Source: Wyeomyia smithii
Taxonomy: Eukaryota > Arthropoda > Insecta > Diptera > Culicidae
Direction of reading: 5' to 3'
Assembly (NCBI RefSeq): GCF_029784165.1
Contig: NC_073694.1
Location: 31,167,506 to 31,231,505, forward strand
DNA length: 64,000 bases
Shown: positions 1 to 14,958 of the stretch, in pieces
How the letters are laid out: each line of letters begins with the position of its first letter
Position numbering within the stretch: the stretch's first letter is position 1
The notes under the pieces: generated by a model
Seen by the model: only the letters and a program-made list of their open reading frames with translations
Told to the model about the DNA's origin: nothing
The model's database searches: none
Translations under genes and position numbers: made by a program

Positions 1-3000
1 CTAGCTTTCTCTCTATCGGCACGGTTTGTCAGATTATAAAACTGATTCAGCAAACTTCAATAGTAATTAATCAAAGTTTCCAATCGAGGGACACTATTTC
101 AATCACCCCGAACGGTTTTTAGTTGATTATTTTCGATTGATGTTTATTCAAAGATTTTTCTGTCGACACAGAGAAACAGAGGACTTAGGTTGGTGTGCCA
201 GTATCGGTTACTGTGGTTAATCAGGATGTGAAGCTCTTAGAATATAAACATAAAGGAAAATAACTTTTCTGTTCTTCAAAACATACTCCACAACTTCAGA
301 TCATAACGATCTACAGACTCAACAGAAGATTGGAACGATGTTCTGACATATGACTAGACTCCACGAAGCTCCAAGAGATCACAGAGCTCAAGTAACCATG
401 TATGTAGCTCGTGTAGATGTGTTAATAGAATATATAATCGCTGTACAACGTCTTGAATACCGTTTTTGTACAGCCCAGAATAGCCCTCTTGTGCCGAGTC
501 GAAAATAAGTTGGAGTGACAAAAATATTTGCGCCTTCCAGCAAAACATATTATTTTGACCAAAAATCGGTATTACCTGATATTATTGCCAGTAAACGAAA
601 GCGAGTACTTCTTGTGAACAACGCAGGAAGTAGTTGGTGACCGTTTATCATCAGTTGATATCAGCAATTTAGTTAAAAAAAAACTACAGCTGTTTTACAG
701 CAGCGAAAAAAATGTCACCGAAAGTTTTCGCTTTGCTTTCCTTTTCAATACCACAGTATAAGCTATTCATACAAAAAGTCCAATTTCGCAACTCAAGTTA
801 GAATTACAAGCTGCCAACCGTAAAACTCGATACCACGAATACGGTAAATATATATTACATTGTCATACCGACTGATGGCGTTTGTTAAAAAATTAAAGAT
901 CGTTCCCTATGGTCCTATGGAGAAAGTTAATTTTGTAGAATGGCAGCACGAATATTGTAAGATTTGTTGTGTGGCATACGACCGCGATTAATATTCTCAG
1001 ATTGACCGGAGATTATTTTCAAATTCATCAGAAACTCCAACCACGTAATCTTTCGCCAATTCATCAGTTTTTTTTACGTGCCACACTAATACAAAACAAC
1101 CTCCAGCAGCAAGACAAACATCCTCTGTTCTTCAACACTTTTTGTGTGTGTCCAGAAGTGTTTTGTTTTATGAACTCATAATCTAACCACCGCTAACTCG
1201 AGAACCGGTACGGTCCGGATCGACTTAAAAGGCAGCTGGCCTGCAGAAAGTGGCAATAAACAACAAAGCAGTTATCAGCAGCACAGTTTTTTCGATTCGC
1301 AGATATCGCCGGACATGTCCTCGCATGCATGTATCATCGTCGGATGGGGTGAACTTTCGAAGCAGGGCTAAAGACACGAGCCGCTTGTATCTAATCTGGC
1401 TCAATTGAATCTGTGCGCGTGTTACGACCGAACGGACGGACACAACCAGTAGGTAACAGCAAAGGCAACAGCAGGTGGATGATGATGATACGCAGAAAAA
1501 AAGGCGACAAGGGGTTGTCGCTCGGCGTCGTTGGCGTTACGGTGTTTGAAGAAGAAGATTGGCGCTTTTAATATTTCAGTGCTGAACCCATCCTGCGCGA
1601 CTCCGCTGCGATCGATCCACACCAATCATTTCTATTTGTTTTTTTTTTGTATTGATGGAGATGTCTTTTAGGGATACCAGTTCGTATTTCAAGGTCACGA
1701 TTGGTTTCGAAGGGACTATTTTTTAATAGTTAAAAAAAATCAATATTTCACAAAATGAATGTTTAATTTTTTTAGTCTTTCATCACATTTTGTGTTGAAT
1801 TTGTCACAATTTGGTGATGATATAGTGAAAAATAGAAAAGTCATAAACAATTAGGAATGTCAATTACTTCAATATCCGATCGAAAATTTTGTTTGGTGTA
1901 CATCTCTATATTTATGGATCCCAATGTTGTACTATTTTTCCATTAAACTTTTATTTAGTGCTACGTTTTCGAATATTTATTTTATATAGGTTGTTAGGTT
2001 TTACACTACTTCATTACGGTAAAACTCAATAACTTCATTGAGAAAAGTTACGGAAAGTAAAACCGAGTTTCTTATTGGAGAGTTTTTTATTTTGTTTCGG
2101 AGAAATTTTGAACTCAGTTTCGTTGTCGGCGGTTTCATTTTTATTCTCATTCGAATATAGTTTTCTCCGTCAAGAGAGAGGGAGAAAGCTTATGAAACTT
2201 GTTCCATCTACTTCCATTAAATAAATTGGAAGACAACGTACTCCATTGCACCGTTGTTCAAAGTACAAAGTGCCAGATCTCTTCTCAAAGCGCATTGTTG
2301 ACTATTATTATGAGCCCCCCTCTCCCTGGCTGACATTGATTTGAACATAAAACAATTCAAAATAACTATCAGCGTTATTACGTGTTTTTTTTGCGTAGGA
2401 ATGTGAAAATAGAAGTAGTTTTTGCACTTCCATTAAAATAAATTAAAAATCAATTAAAAATAAAAGGTCCAAAATGAGTAAATTTTGCAACATCAAAAAT
2501 ATCTCCTCTTCTGGCCCGGGTTGTCATTATACCAGATAAATCTGAATTCCGTTCCGAGTAAACACACGATCCTCAATATGTTCTAGATATTCTATAATGC
2601 GCCAGATTTCGTTGTGTTATTCCGCAAGAAAAATTATCAAATAGTCGTTGCATACCTCAACAAATTTATACAAAACAAAAAAAAACCTATATCACACGAA
2701 ATGACTGCCAGATTATTGCTTAACTTTGTTTTTGCATTTTCAGATATTGTTTGAAATCTTGTGGCAACAAGGACACTATCAATGTGCCGTGTCGAAGGAA
2801 ACCTAAGTTTGGTAAAAGTGACGGAATCGTGAATCCTGAGAATTCACATCCAGAATTCTCTGTGTGTTGGTTAGGGTAGTGTTCTTCGCAATATTAACGA
2901 ACCAGCTAAAACGAATCTGATTGTTTCCAATTCCGCGAATGCTTTGAAGTGAAAGGTTTCGAATCCGATGGATTTCGATTCATGACTCTTAGTCGCAACA

Positions 3001-3571
3001 TTCCTGTTTCAGGATTCCTTACCGAGGACGCCCACGATTCTGATATGAAGAATCCTATAGAATCTATGCGAAACTTTATTGTTCTGACTTCTGCTTCACA
3101 AACGCTTTTCCCAAAAACTAGACAAAATTGCCTTTAACTTGATCCAAATAAATCAAAAATCGATTAACTGGCTCAAAAGTTATGAATTTTTAGGAATAAA
3201 ATATATTGAATTCATTTCGTAGCTAGTCGCCCTAACAACCCAACGAAAAAACACTGGTTCGATTATTTTCGACGAGGATCCGTCACTGCAGTTTTGCGCA
3301 TAATTGAAGCATTTTGGGTAACCAGTTGCGAAATAGGGTGACCAGAAAAAAACGGTTTATGTGATGTATTTTATTTTCAAAATTTCATAACTTTTGAACC
3401 AGTTGATCGATTTCTGATATTTTTGGATTAAATTGAAGGTATTTTCTCAAGTTTAAAATACTAAAAATATTAATCTTTGTGCTTTTACATGCAAAATATA
3501 TAATTTTTTTACAATTTTTGCCAAGTTTTTAAATTCTGTTTACTCAAATTCAGGAAATAACATATTTTTAA
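1..3571. other. gene-less AT-rich stretch
   Basis: No open frame longer than about 70 codons, no recognisable protein motif, and no clear terminal inverted repeats or tandem arrays. The short frames present have non-coding composition. I see nothing I can annotate here; it is likely decayed intergenic or intronic DNA. Confidence 0.5.
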
Positions 3572-6339
3572 AAACCCAAATTAGTCCAACCTAGCGGTGA
3601 GATCCAGCCTTTCTCATTTAAACTATAGCAATCACTTGCAAAACCGAAAGTATAAAAGTGCTCCAAAGGGCCGAATGGCATATATCACTCGACTCAGCTC
3701 GACGAGCTGAGCATTTTCTGTATGTATGTGTGTGTGTGTGTGTATGTGCAGATTTTTATCCTCACTCACTTTTCTCAGAGATGGCTGGACCGATTTTCAT
3801 GAAATCAATTGCAAATGAAAGGTCTCGTTGTCCCATAAGACCCAATTAAATTTCATTGTAATCGGATTTTTAGTTTAGAGGTTATGTATCAAAATGTAAA
3901 AATCATGAAACATCATTATCTCGAAACCTACACAACCGATTTGAACAAAATTGATTTCAAATGAACGGGCTACCTAAAATACCCTTAACTTTTGAATTTC
4001 ATAAAGATTGAACCTGTGGTTCAAAAGTTATGACAAGAAACGTGTTTTGAAGACTACTTAATCTCACTCATGTTTCTCAGAGATGGCTGGACCGATTTTC
4101 ATAATCAGTGTCAAATGGAAGGTCTTGTTGCCCCATAAGACCCTATTGATTTGTTTTGCAATCAGACTATTACTTTGCCTGTTATGTTTAAAAATGTGAA
4201 ATCCAGCTTTGAAAAGGAACATATTTCGAAGACTACTTGAACTCACTCACTTTTCTCAGAGATGGCTGACCCGATTTCCACAAAATTAGTGTCAACTAAT
4301 AAGTCTAGCTGCCTCGTAACACCCTATTGAAATTTACTGTAATCGGACTGTAACTTCGTCTGTAAAGTACCAAAATGTGAAAATCATGAAACTTCATTAT
4401 CTCAGAAACTACACTACCGATTTGATCAATATTATTATCAGATGAGCGGGCTAGTTAGGGGTTAACTAATGAATTATGATTGAACTCGTGGTTTCAAAGT
4501 TTGGCTGCCCTATACGTTCCCATTTCATTTGATTATAATTGAACTTAAGCCACCGTTATGTATTAAATTGTTAATAAAACAAGGAAAGTCTATTATTTCA
4601 AAAATTACATGACTTATTTGAACATAACTAGTGTCATACGAACGAGTCATCTCTCAAATTTACAAATAACAAACTTCATAACAATTTGATATGTGGCTCA
4701 AAAGTTATGTAAAGAAAAGGAATTCGAAGGCTATTTAAAACTATACCTGCTTTGATTGATATATGTGGTCTCAACATAATTTAAATGTGGTTTTGTACTA
4801 TTTGAACTGCAAATGCAAATGCACGACGAATCGGCCATAGGATATGATCAAAGTCAAAAGACAAATCGTTTGAAATGATTGGTTTTATCGAAATGACAAC
4901 ATCCTCGACTTTTGGCTTCTGTACATCGCCCTAATTCTGAATTTATTCATATTGGGTGGTATTCGGTCATTTTCAGCAAATTTTCTGGCATCAATCTGAC
5001 ACCGGAAATACTCATATTGGAAGGTATTTAGTTATTTTGGTTGTTTTGCAGTGTCAAGGGTCAATGTTTGGTTTCTATGCAACATCTCAATTACGGAAAT
5101 GAGTATTATTTGGTCATCTTCGGCTGTTTCCTATAAGTTGCCATTTAGCGATTCAAAATAGTGCCTGAGGTCAATTGTTAGCTCATTGCATCATTCTGGT
5201 TCCAGAGATACTCATATTGGATGGTATTTGGTTATTTTAGGCTGTTTTTCACAAACCGGTAGTCGCCATCTTGGATTTCGAAATGATATTTAAGATAATT
5301 TCTGGTCTCTGAGCGTCACTCTGGTTGACGAAACACCCACATTGGGTGTAATTCGATCATTTTCGGCTGTTTCCCAGGAACCGGAAGTCGCCAACCTAGA
5401 ATCCAAAATGGGGTCTTTGAACGATTTCAGCTGCTGTGTATCATTCTAGATCCGGAGATACTCATGTTAGACGGAATTCGGCCATTTCTGGCTGTTTTCC
5501 AGAAACCACAAGTTGCCATCCTACAATTCATAATGGTGTCTGAAGTCGATATGTGGCTCCAGTGCATCATTACGATTCCGAAAATACCCCCCTTTTTGGG
5601 TGGTATTTGGTCGTTTGCCGCTGTTTTTCTAAAACCGGAAGTCGCCATCTTAGAATTCAAAATGGTATCTGTGGTCGAATTTAGCTCCTGTGTATCTTTC
5701 TTTTTCCGGATATTATTATATTGGGTGGAAATCGTCCATTTTTGGCTGTTTTCCAGAAACCGGAAGTTGCTATCTTACAATCCAAAATGTTGCCTGAGGT
5801 CGATTATGGAACATATTTGTTACCACTAAAAACATTTACCTGCCAAATATGGTTCCATTTAGTTGATTAGTTCGCGAGATGTGGAGAAATTTGTGCAGAA
5901 ACATGTGCTTCCATAAGAGGGAGGGGCGTCGAACCATTATGGACATATTTTTTACCCTTTAAAACATCCACATGCCAAATTCGGATTCATTTGCTTGGAT
6001 TGTTCTTGAGTTGTGCAGAAATGTATGTTTCATTTGTATTGGACCCCTCCTTTCCAGAAGAGGGAGGGGTCTCAAACTATCATAGGAACCTTTATCGGGA
6101 CCAAAAACCCCTACATACAAATTTTCACGTCGATCGGTTCGGTAGTTTTCGAGCCAATATGGATCAGACAGACAGACCGGACTGAATTTTTATATGTATA
6201 GATTACTACATCAATATGTTAGAACCTAAAGAGTGAATATACATTTATTGGATTGAAGCGTTCATGTGAATCTATTTTTACAAATAAAAGTTTGAATGAG
6301 AAAGGCTGGGTCTGACCGCTAGGTGGATTAATTTAGGTT
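3572..6339. mobile_element. 2.8 kb inverted-repeat element with internal tandem units
   Basis: The ends at 3572-3623 and 6292-6339 are inverted copies of each other over about 50 bases, sharing the core CCTAGCGGT and then CCAGCCTTTCTCATT. Inside are two kinds of diverged repeats. One is a phrase repeated about every 180 bases (3765, 4070, 4245) built around CTCAGAGATGGCTG. The other is an array of about seven or eight units of 115-125 bases at 4920-5820, each with a 'ccggagatactcat'-like core followed by 'ggctgttttc'. No transposase is visible. The same ends recur near 9870-9918 and as a remnant at 20099-20150, so this is a dispersed family. It is probably a non-autonomous DNA transposon; the class is not settled. 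Confidence 0.55.
4920..5825. repeat. diverged ~120 bp tandem repeat array
   Basis: A recurring block of roughly 120 bases: a 'tccggaaatactcatattgg'-like start, then a 'tggtatttggtcattttcggctgtt' theme, then 'aaccggaagtcgccat'. Copies start near 5007, 5098, 5213, 5329, 5453, 5575 and 5697. The copies are well diverged, and the open frames across them are a by-product of the repeat, not a gene. Confidence 0.6.
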
Positions 6340-6614
6340 TTATTTGCCAAAATAGATTCACACGAACATTTCAATTAACATTTGCTGGATTTATTTTCCA
6401 TCCTAAATAACAAATTTTTGATAGCCAACAATGAAACCATACCTAACATTTAAAACATAAAATTCAAACACATATGAACATACAAATAACATTAAATAAA
6501 TATGTTTCAAATATATGACGCGAAATTTGTTTTTGATCGTGGTACAATCGAAACGTCACTGTACTCATATTTAGGTAGGACTCGATTATATATCATTCCA
6601 TTGAATATCACTTT

Positions 6615-6988
6615 GGGGCCATTCCTAAACCACGTGGTCATATTTTGATCACTTTTTATACCCCCCGTACCCCCCCGTGGTCTTTCGTGGTCTTGTGGCC
6701 AACCCCCCCCCCCCCCCTTTCGACTTTGACCACGTGGTCTTTTCATGCAAGTGCCAAAAATTTGCTTAAATTTTTTACATTTGGATTATTAAACTTTCAA
6801 TACATTCCATATTTCTAAAATGCAAAAGCTTTTGCTCTTGACTTGGTGGCAACAATAAATTATAAGTCAGGAAAAAAGACCACGTGGTCATTTCGGTAGC
6901 CCCCCCACCCCCGTGCGTGGTCTTTCGTGGTCCTTTGACAAATCCCCCCGTCCCCCTCTTTATGACCACGTGGTTTAGGAACGGCCCC
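6615..6988. mobile_element. MITE with CCACGTGG-containing terminal inverted repeats
   Basis: A 374 bp element with inverted ends of about 27 bases: GGGGCCATTCCTAAACCACG on the left, and its near-complement ending GGTTTAGGAACGGCCCC on the right. TTT flanks both sides (6612-6614, 6989-6991), consistent with a 3 bp target duplication. It contains C-rich runs (6705-6720) and several further copies of CCACGTGGTC. No coding capacity. Confidence 0.6.
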
Positions 6989-7034
6989 TTTAGATTCGAT
7001 TATTTATAGTAGGATTTTTCTTCTTTTTCAAAAA

Positions 7035-8423
7035 CAGGTCGGACCCGATTATATACAGACTCCGAAAAATTTTCGCTATATATAATCGAATCCTGTATAT
7101 AATCGAATCAGAAAAAAAAATCTTTTTTTGTTTATTTTGCATAAATATTTTGTTGTTTTTGAATAAATAAGTAGGATTGTTTTGACTAACCCCCTTACAG
7201 TCGCAAAAAACCTTTCTTACATAAATATATGTATATATAATCGAATCAGAAAAAAATTTTTTTTGTTTATTTTGCATACATCTTTTGTTGTTTTAAATAA
7301 ATAAGTAGGTTTTTTTTTTACTAACACCCTTAAAGTCGCGAAAAACCTTTCTTACAAAAATATATGTATGTATAGATTTGGTAGTTATTCTTTATGTTGT
7401 TGCAGTCAGCCATGGCAAGAACACTACACCGTGCTGCACGGGTGCCACTTTTGCATAGAAACACTACACGGCGTGTATTGCAACTTGCACTGCGTGATGT
7501 GTGTTGGGTAGATAGTAGATTAGCTAGATTAGCGACTTGCGTATTGGGTAGATAGTAGATTAGCTAAAAACATTGCCTTTAATTTATTTAAATTTCTGCT
7601 CACCAGTATTGATTTCAACTTCATAAAAATGAGTATTTGAAAAGAGTCAATCTCTATCACCTCAACCTTAACATTGAAATAGTAATATTAGGGTCCATTC
7701 AAATTTAATGTGACATAAATTTTGGACTTCCGGAAAACCCTCACCATTTTGTCTAGCGTGTTTCCAATACTCAGCACACCAGGCATAAAAAATTTCTTCA
7801 GCTCTGCTTGCGTTATGTAACATGTGAACGGACTTCTATGAATCAATGAGGAAGCGCTTATTTATAACGTAACGCAAGAATAATTATTGTTGATCTCCTT
7901 TCCCCCTTTGCCATGCTTTTTGTTTAAATTTTCCGTATGGGTTGCAACACTTTGCCAACCCAACACTCTTTCTCGTTTCCTGAGCGTTACATAATTTGTA
8001 AACGTTCCCTCGCGATATTTCTGTTTTAGATCAGCTTTACTTTACTTGATCATTATGGCTCAAAAATCAACGTTTTGGGTCAAAAAATGTTGCGTTACGT
8101 CATATTGGACTGAAGGGAACGTCCATTAATTACGTACCGTAAATAAAAACTGTTTTCGACCCCCTCTTTCCTCTAGGTAACGCTCTTTGTATAGATCTTC
8201 AAAATTTTTAGTATTGATTGCGACGTTTTGTCAGATCTTTACCTCCCCCTAAGCGTTACGTATTTTTGTACGATCCTTATACGACATTGCTGCTTTAGGT
8301 AAGTTATATTTAAAATTGAAAAAAACAAGTTATGATTCGATTATATACAATTTTATATATAATCGAATCATATATAATCGAGTCAATATATAATCGAGTC
8401 TGTATATAATCGAGTCCGACCTG
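7035..8423. mobile_element. inverted-repeat element with 'cgattatatac' ends
   Basis: Ends match in inverted orientation: CAGGTCGGACCCGATTATAT on the left and ATATAATCGAGTCCGACCTG on the right. Several extra copies of the TATATAATCGA motif lie just inside each end (7077-7110, 8335-8410), as in subterminal repeats of MITEs. The interior has no coding frame. A shorter relative of the same ends flanks the preceding MITE (about 6575 and 7000). Confidence 0.5.
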
Positions 8424-10510
<2,087 letters not shown>

Positions 10511-10645
10511 TTTCTATATATAGAGTCAAATGTGCCCTTCAAATTGAGACCAAGAGATATTTTTTATATTCAAAAAAGAAAGATAATAAATGAAACAGGC
10601 ATATTTTTATATGAAAAACAATAATAACTTTTAGTAGAACTGAGA

Positions 10646-10892
10646 TACACTAAAGTCGCTTTTTACGCGGGGGATACGTGCCGCGTAAGTCCGCGTAAAA
10701 AAACGCGTAATTTCCAGAATCCACGTGAAAAAAAAAGCGTAAAATCCAGAATCCGCGTAAAAAAACGCGTAAATTCCGGAATCCGCGTAAGAAAAACATA
10801 CCGCGTAATCTCCGGAATCCACGTAAACTCCGGAATCCGCGTAAATTCCGGAATCCACATACAAATGCCGCGTAAAAAGCGACCTGAGTGTA
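10646..10892. mobile_element. MITE of the 'TTTTTACGCGG' family, copy 1
   Basis: About 247 bp with inverted ends of about 24 bases (TACACTAAAGTCGCTTTTTA left, complement on the right ending GACCTGAGTGTA), bounded by TA, as for Tc1/mariner-derived MITEs. The interior is a chain of short 'ccgcgtaaa' and 'ttccggaatccgcgtaa' repeats. Confidence 0.6.
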
Positions 10893-11990
10893 TTTACGAT
10901 GTGAGTAAAACTTTTTTTTGCAAAGTTGATTAAAATCAACGGATGTATAACATTGTACAGCAACTTTTCTTCTATCTGAAAAGATAAAAAAGTTAGATAC
11001 TTGAATCCGTCGAAAATTTGGGTCATTCTAATAATTGATATTTTTTTAACAGGAGCTTTAATGAATGTAACAACTTTGTAGAAGAAAGTTTTTCTCTAAA
11101 ATATTGCTATCGAGCTCTAGATCAAAATTTCCCTAAAATTCGATTCCTCGACCATTGTGCTCTGTTAAGTGGATTAATCACAAAATTGCAATATTTATAA
11201 CATGGAGAATAATTATTGTAACAACTTTACTGAAGACTCTACGGCTCTAAAATCATTTTTTTTTTTCGGTAAAAATGATTTTAGTCACGTTGTGCTGCTT
11301 TGGAAATAGTGTGCAATGGTAAAGAAACTCATTAGGATCTGAAAAAAATATTTTTCATTCGCAATTAGTTGTGTTAAAATGTATGGCTTATTTCCTGTGA
11401 AAATAGTCGCATTATTTCTGTACACAACTCTTAAACTTGAAGTCCTAATGAAATAATATTAAATAATGAAAGAAAAAGGTTTTTCCCATAATCCTCAAAC
11501 TGAAAGACCAACGTAAGCAGGGTAAATAGCTTATGGCATGATAATTTATTGGTTATTGTTGATAGGGATGTGCGAAATTATCCGAGGTTATCCGGATATT
11601 TCCGATAATTTCGTATAGAGTTCATAAAAGTATGCATACTCTGTCAACCTTGATAACCAAAATAATTCTGGAGTTCTACAATGGTAGCTAATAACCACTA
11701 AATTTTTATGCCATAAACTATTTGTCCTGCTGCCTTTATTCTTCCAGCTAAAAGAATATGATTTCGACTGGTCCACTTTTTAACACAATTTTATGTTTCA
11801 CATCCCACATAATCAATAACCATAAAACGTGCCTAACAACTAGTTCAGGATATAGTCCCGACTGTATGGGCTGTCATCCGATTATGGTTTTTGATTATGT
11901 GGGATGATCTTTTTCTTCTGAAACTAATTGTTAGGCGGAAGTTCAATACAATGCAGAATGTGCCATTCAAGTCACAGAACTGATTTCACA
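10893..11990. other. gene-less stretch with a small hairpin
   Basis: No coding region is visible. An imperfect inverted repeat at 11804-11909 pairs ATCCCACATAATCAATAACC with a near-complement, and is probably a small MITE remnant. Nothing else is recognisable. Confidence 0.45.
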
Positions 11991-12052
11991 TTTATTCAAT
12001 GAGTTTCTCGAACAATTTAAAATCCACTAGTTACAATTCACACTAAATGCAT

Positions 12053-12346
12053 TTACGAATTACCATTTGAATGCTCTGGCACTCGTGCTTCCACAGAAGT
12101 CTGCTGCTGGGCTCCGTACCCGGTCCCACTCCGAAAGCGACGGGAAGGATCACGAGTATTCCAGTAATTAATCACTGAATCGTAACTTTTGCTCCACTGG
12201 GAACTTTGTAGCAGCCGATTTTTGCCCACATACGGCTGCTGCTGGGAGTACTGGGGTGGTTGTTCCGGCGAACGGGAGGCCAACTCACCATCGCTCACTT
12301 CTTCGCAGCTAGAGGATTGATGCTGCCTTTCGCCCGTGTATCTCAT
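12053..12346 (-). CDS. small uncharacterised protein, 97 aa (last exon)
   Basis: An open frame of 97 codons starting at the ATG at 12346 (MRYTGERQHQ...) and ending at 12053. Just upstream (12361) is a good splice acceptor: a pyrimidine-rich stretch and then CAG. This makes it the last, possibly the only coding, exon. An AATAAA on the same strand lies 57 bases past the stop (11996-11991). The protein is hydrophilic, with an acidic-serine stretch (SSSCEEVSDGE), a Gln/Pro-rich middle (PEQPPQYSQQQPY) and an aromatic-basic segment (SYDSVINYWNTRDPSRRF). It has no signal peptide or membrane segment. I do not recognise the family. The acceptor plus the poly(A) signal argue it is real, but the frame could also belong to a larger gene. 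Confidence 0.45.
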   Translation of the reverse strand: MRYTGERQHQSSSCEEVSDGELASRSPEQPPQYSQQQPYVGKNRLLQSSQWSKSYDSVINYWNTRDPSRRFRSGTGYGAQQQTSVEARVPEHSNGNS

Positions 12347-12591
12347 GGCTACTGACCTCAGCTGACACACACCAGAAAACAAAAATTTGAAACAAAGAAC
12401 AAACACTTGACACTTTTACTACTATGGCACTTTAATCAACAACAGGTAGGTTGCTGTCCGTAATCGACGCACTGTTTGCTGCTTCTGAATGGTTCTGATA
12501 CGGTTGCGCTTTAATCTTCTAATGATTAGCGATATGCTAGGTCTCATTGTATGATTGAGTCGCACTAGATTCAAATTGCTTCCTTTTTTCC

Positions 12592-12612
12592 CTCTCTCTC
12601 TCTCTCTCTCTC
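12592..12612. repeat. (CT)n microsatellite
   Basis: A perfect CT run upstream of the small minus-strand gene, in what is probably its promoter or 5' untranslated region. Confidence 0.85.
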
Positions 12613-13417
12613 GATCGATCACACTCTTCCTCTCTCGCTCTGTCGTTCTCGCGTGTGCGCTTGAGTAAACGTTAGTGGCTCCGCGCCACAGTAATCAACA
12701 CGATCAACCAACGGGATTTCGTTCAACACGCAGATTCCCGGGCGCAGCAGCCAGGAACACACAAGTATAACAACAAACTCTCGCAGAGAGCAAAACAAAA
12801 AACTTTAGATATTTTGATTACTCGTTCACGCACGAACTCACGAGTCTCTCCGAGTTCTATGGTTTTCGAAGCTCAGCAATCGTCAGTGAGGATCGTAATC
12901 AATCCGAATCATTGTGAAATTTTGGCATCAGAATTTAGCACAACCACAGATGTCTTCACCCGAAAAACAAATCAATTAAGAAGGCAACAGTCGACATGTA
13001 AGCGATCAAAACATGGCACGATCCGTGAAAAATATTCACTTACTCGACCATTCCCGAGTGATGAGAGAAGTTCACTGTTTCGCGGCTACCGCGTGTTTGC
13101 AACGGAACCGGCCGGTTTTTACGTTCATCGGATTCTTCCCTGTCGCACTTGGAGACGAAAAAGGTATAACACAACAAGTAAACACGCGCCGCGCGATATT
13201 TTTTTCAAATTTCATACTCTCCTCTAGCCTCGCATCACTTCACGTTTCACGAAAAGCGATTCGACGGAGCAGGGTTGAAGAGCACATGTTGTCAACGAGC
13301 GATTCACACCGAGACTAAAGTATACACAGCCGTACGGACGTGAAACTGGTGAAGAGGACTAACTCGAATCCGACGTCGTCGATCGGATCGACAGAGGCAG
13401 CAGCGGGAAAGAACGGA

Positions 13418-13483
<66 letters not shown>

Positions 13484-14934
13484 CAAATACTAATGATATA
13501 CGCATCGACGTCGAAAAATCCAGCCAAGTAAACACATCCACAACACGAGCTGGTCTGGTTTCAATGGGTGATGATAACAGACCTAAGCGAGAGAACAACA
13601 TAAAGCCCAGGGTTGGTGCAGCAGAAGAGATTCCAGTTTTATCTGGTACCGACCGGATTCCGGACAGAGCGATAATCGAACCGAAATATGTGAAGTCGTT
13701 CAGGTTTCCTGTTTTTTTTTTCTACACTCCTTTACCCCGATAGGCACGGGTAGATAATCGAGTTCAGGTCGACTCCAATTTGCGATAGATTGGGATAGCG
13801 AAAATATGTATGGCGCTGTTTACCGAATTTCATTCAATCAAAACAACGGTGCAAAACAGTAAACAACTAAAAGTATGACGGAGTCATCCAAACACGCAAA
13901 ATTCTTGCTTCCCATAACCATGACGTGCGAGGATCGGCGCTAGTCAAAATTCTACCAACGCATAGCGCTCAGTACGATCCTCAACAACCGGTTGGTGTTT
14001 TTTTTTCGTAAACAAAATGACGTCCATCTATCTCTCTGTCGTCAATTTGTGATTGTGCGAAAGCGAAATTTTATTTTTATTTGCCTCATCAGGGTCAATT
14101 GAGACCGAACTTTTTGTTAATCAACCCCGTCCGCCGGCAGCGCAAATGCGGAGCGATCGAGCCTTTCGTCCGTCGGTTGGTTATCAGGCAATGATTGGGG
14201 TTTGCCGGTACGAGTTTATTTCTTCGACGCCACGTTACTTCTGTTAGAGATTGACATGCGCAAGCCAAGGTGGTATTAAATTGAAAAAATGTTGCTTCTA
14301 CACTAATCTTAATATCGCACGCGACGGCAGAAAAAATTGTTGTTTTTGCGCTAAAAATTCTGGGCGTAGTCAAGAGAAGACTGGTGATTAGCAGACTGAA
14401 GCGCGAGATTTTCGCGAGATCATAACATCAACTTTTTGAATTACGTAGGAGAAGTAGTAAATATAAAAAATAACAAATAAATGTTTTTTTTCACTATTAT
14501 CAAACGTCGAAAAAAGTTGTGCTCAAAATTTTCTCTTACATAATAATAACAGAAAACATCACTTAAACGAAAATTACATATTCGACAAATGGGTTTGTAG
14601 TGATAGCAAATAAAGGCCACATGAAACCAGATGGCAGTTGCAGGCGAATTGTCTTATAATTTTTAATAACAAAATGAAGGTAGAAGATTCTATTCATGCC
14701 TCAAAACACAGAGGCTGTGATTTTTTAGCTGTCTACTCTGTCTTTTTAGGCTTAGGTTTAATTGCCCTAGTTTTTTCATTGGTAAAGAAAAAATGCTTTT
14801 TTAAGACTAATTTCAGGTTAAAACATTTTTTGTTTGTTTGATGAAGTGTTGATGGTGTGTTGGCTATTATTTCACTGTATCTATGTCACTTAAGCTAGAA
14901 GAATAAAGTCAGCAGAACAAATAGTTTATGGTAC
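12613..14934. other. probable promoter/5' region, no confirmed gene
   Basis: More GC-rich than its surroundings, with several overlapping short frames (12814-13318, 14053-14247) but none with recognisable protein motifs. It lies upstream of the minus-strand gene at 12.05 kb and may hold its 5' exons and promoter. I see no supportable coding exon. Confidence 0.35.
13422..13481. repeat. (GA)n microsatellite
   Basis: A perfect GA run of about 60 bases. It produces Arg-Glu and Ser-Leu repeat frames that should be ignored as genes. GA runs near insect promoters can bind GAGA-type factors; that role is only inferred here. Confidence 0.9.
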
Positions 14935-14958
14935 GAAAATTCAGTGCTCATTCCAAGA

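Noticed and set aside
5464..5829. 121-codon frame, plus strand
   Set aside because: It runs through the ~120 bp tandem repeat array and contains repeat-derived motifs; no protein family resemblance.
10631..11026. 131-codon minus frame rich in YADSGIYA/FTRIPEFT repeats
   Set aside because: It is the translation of the internal repeats of a MITE.
13304..13601. Ser-Leu and Arg-Glu rich frames
   Set aside because: Produced by the GA/CT microsatellite.
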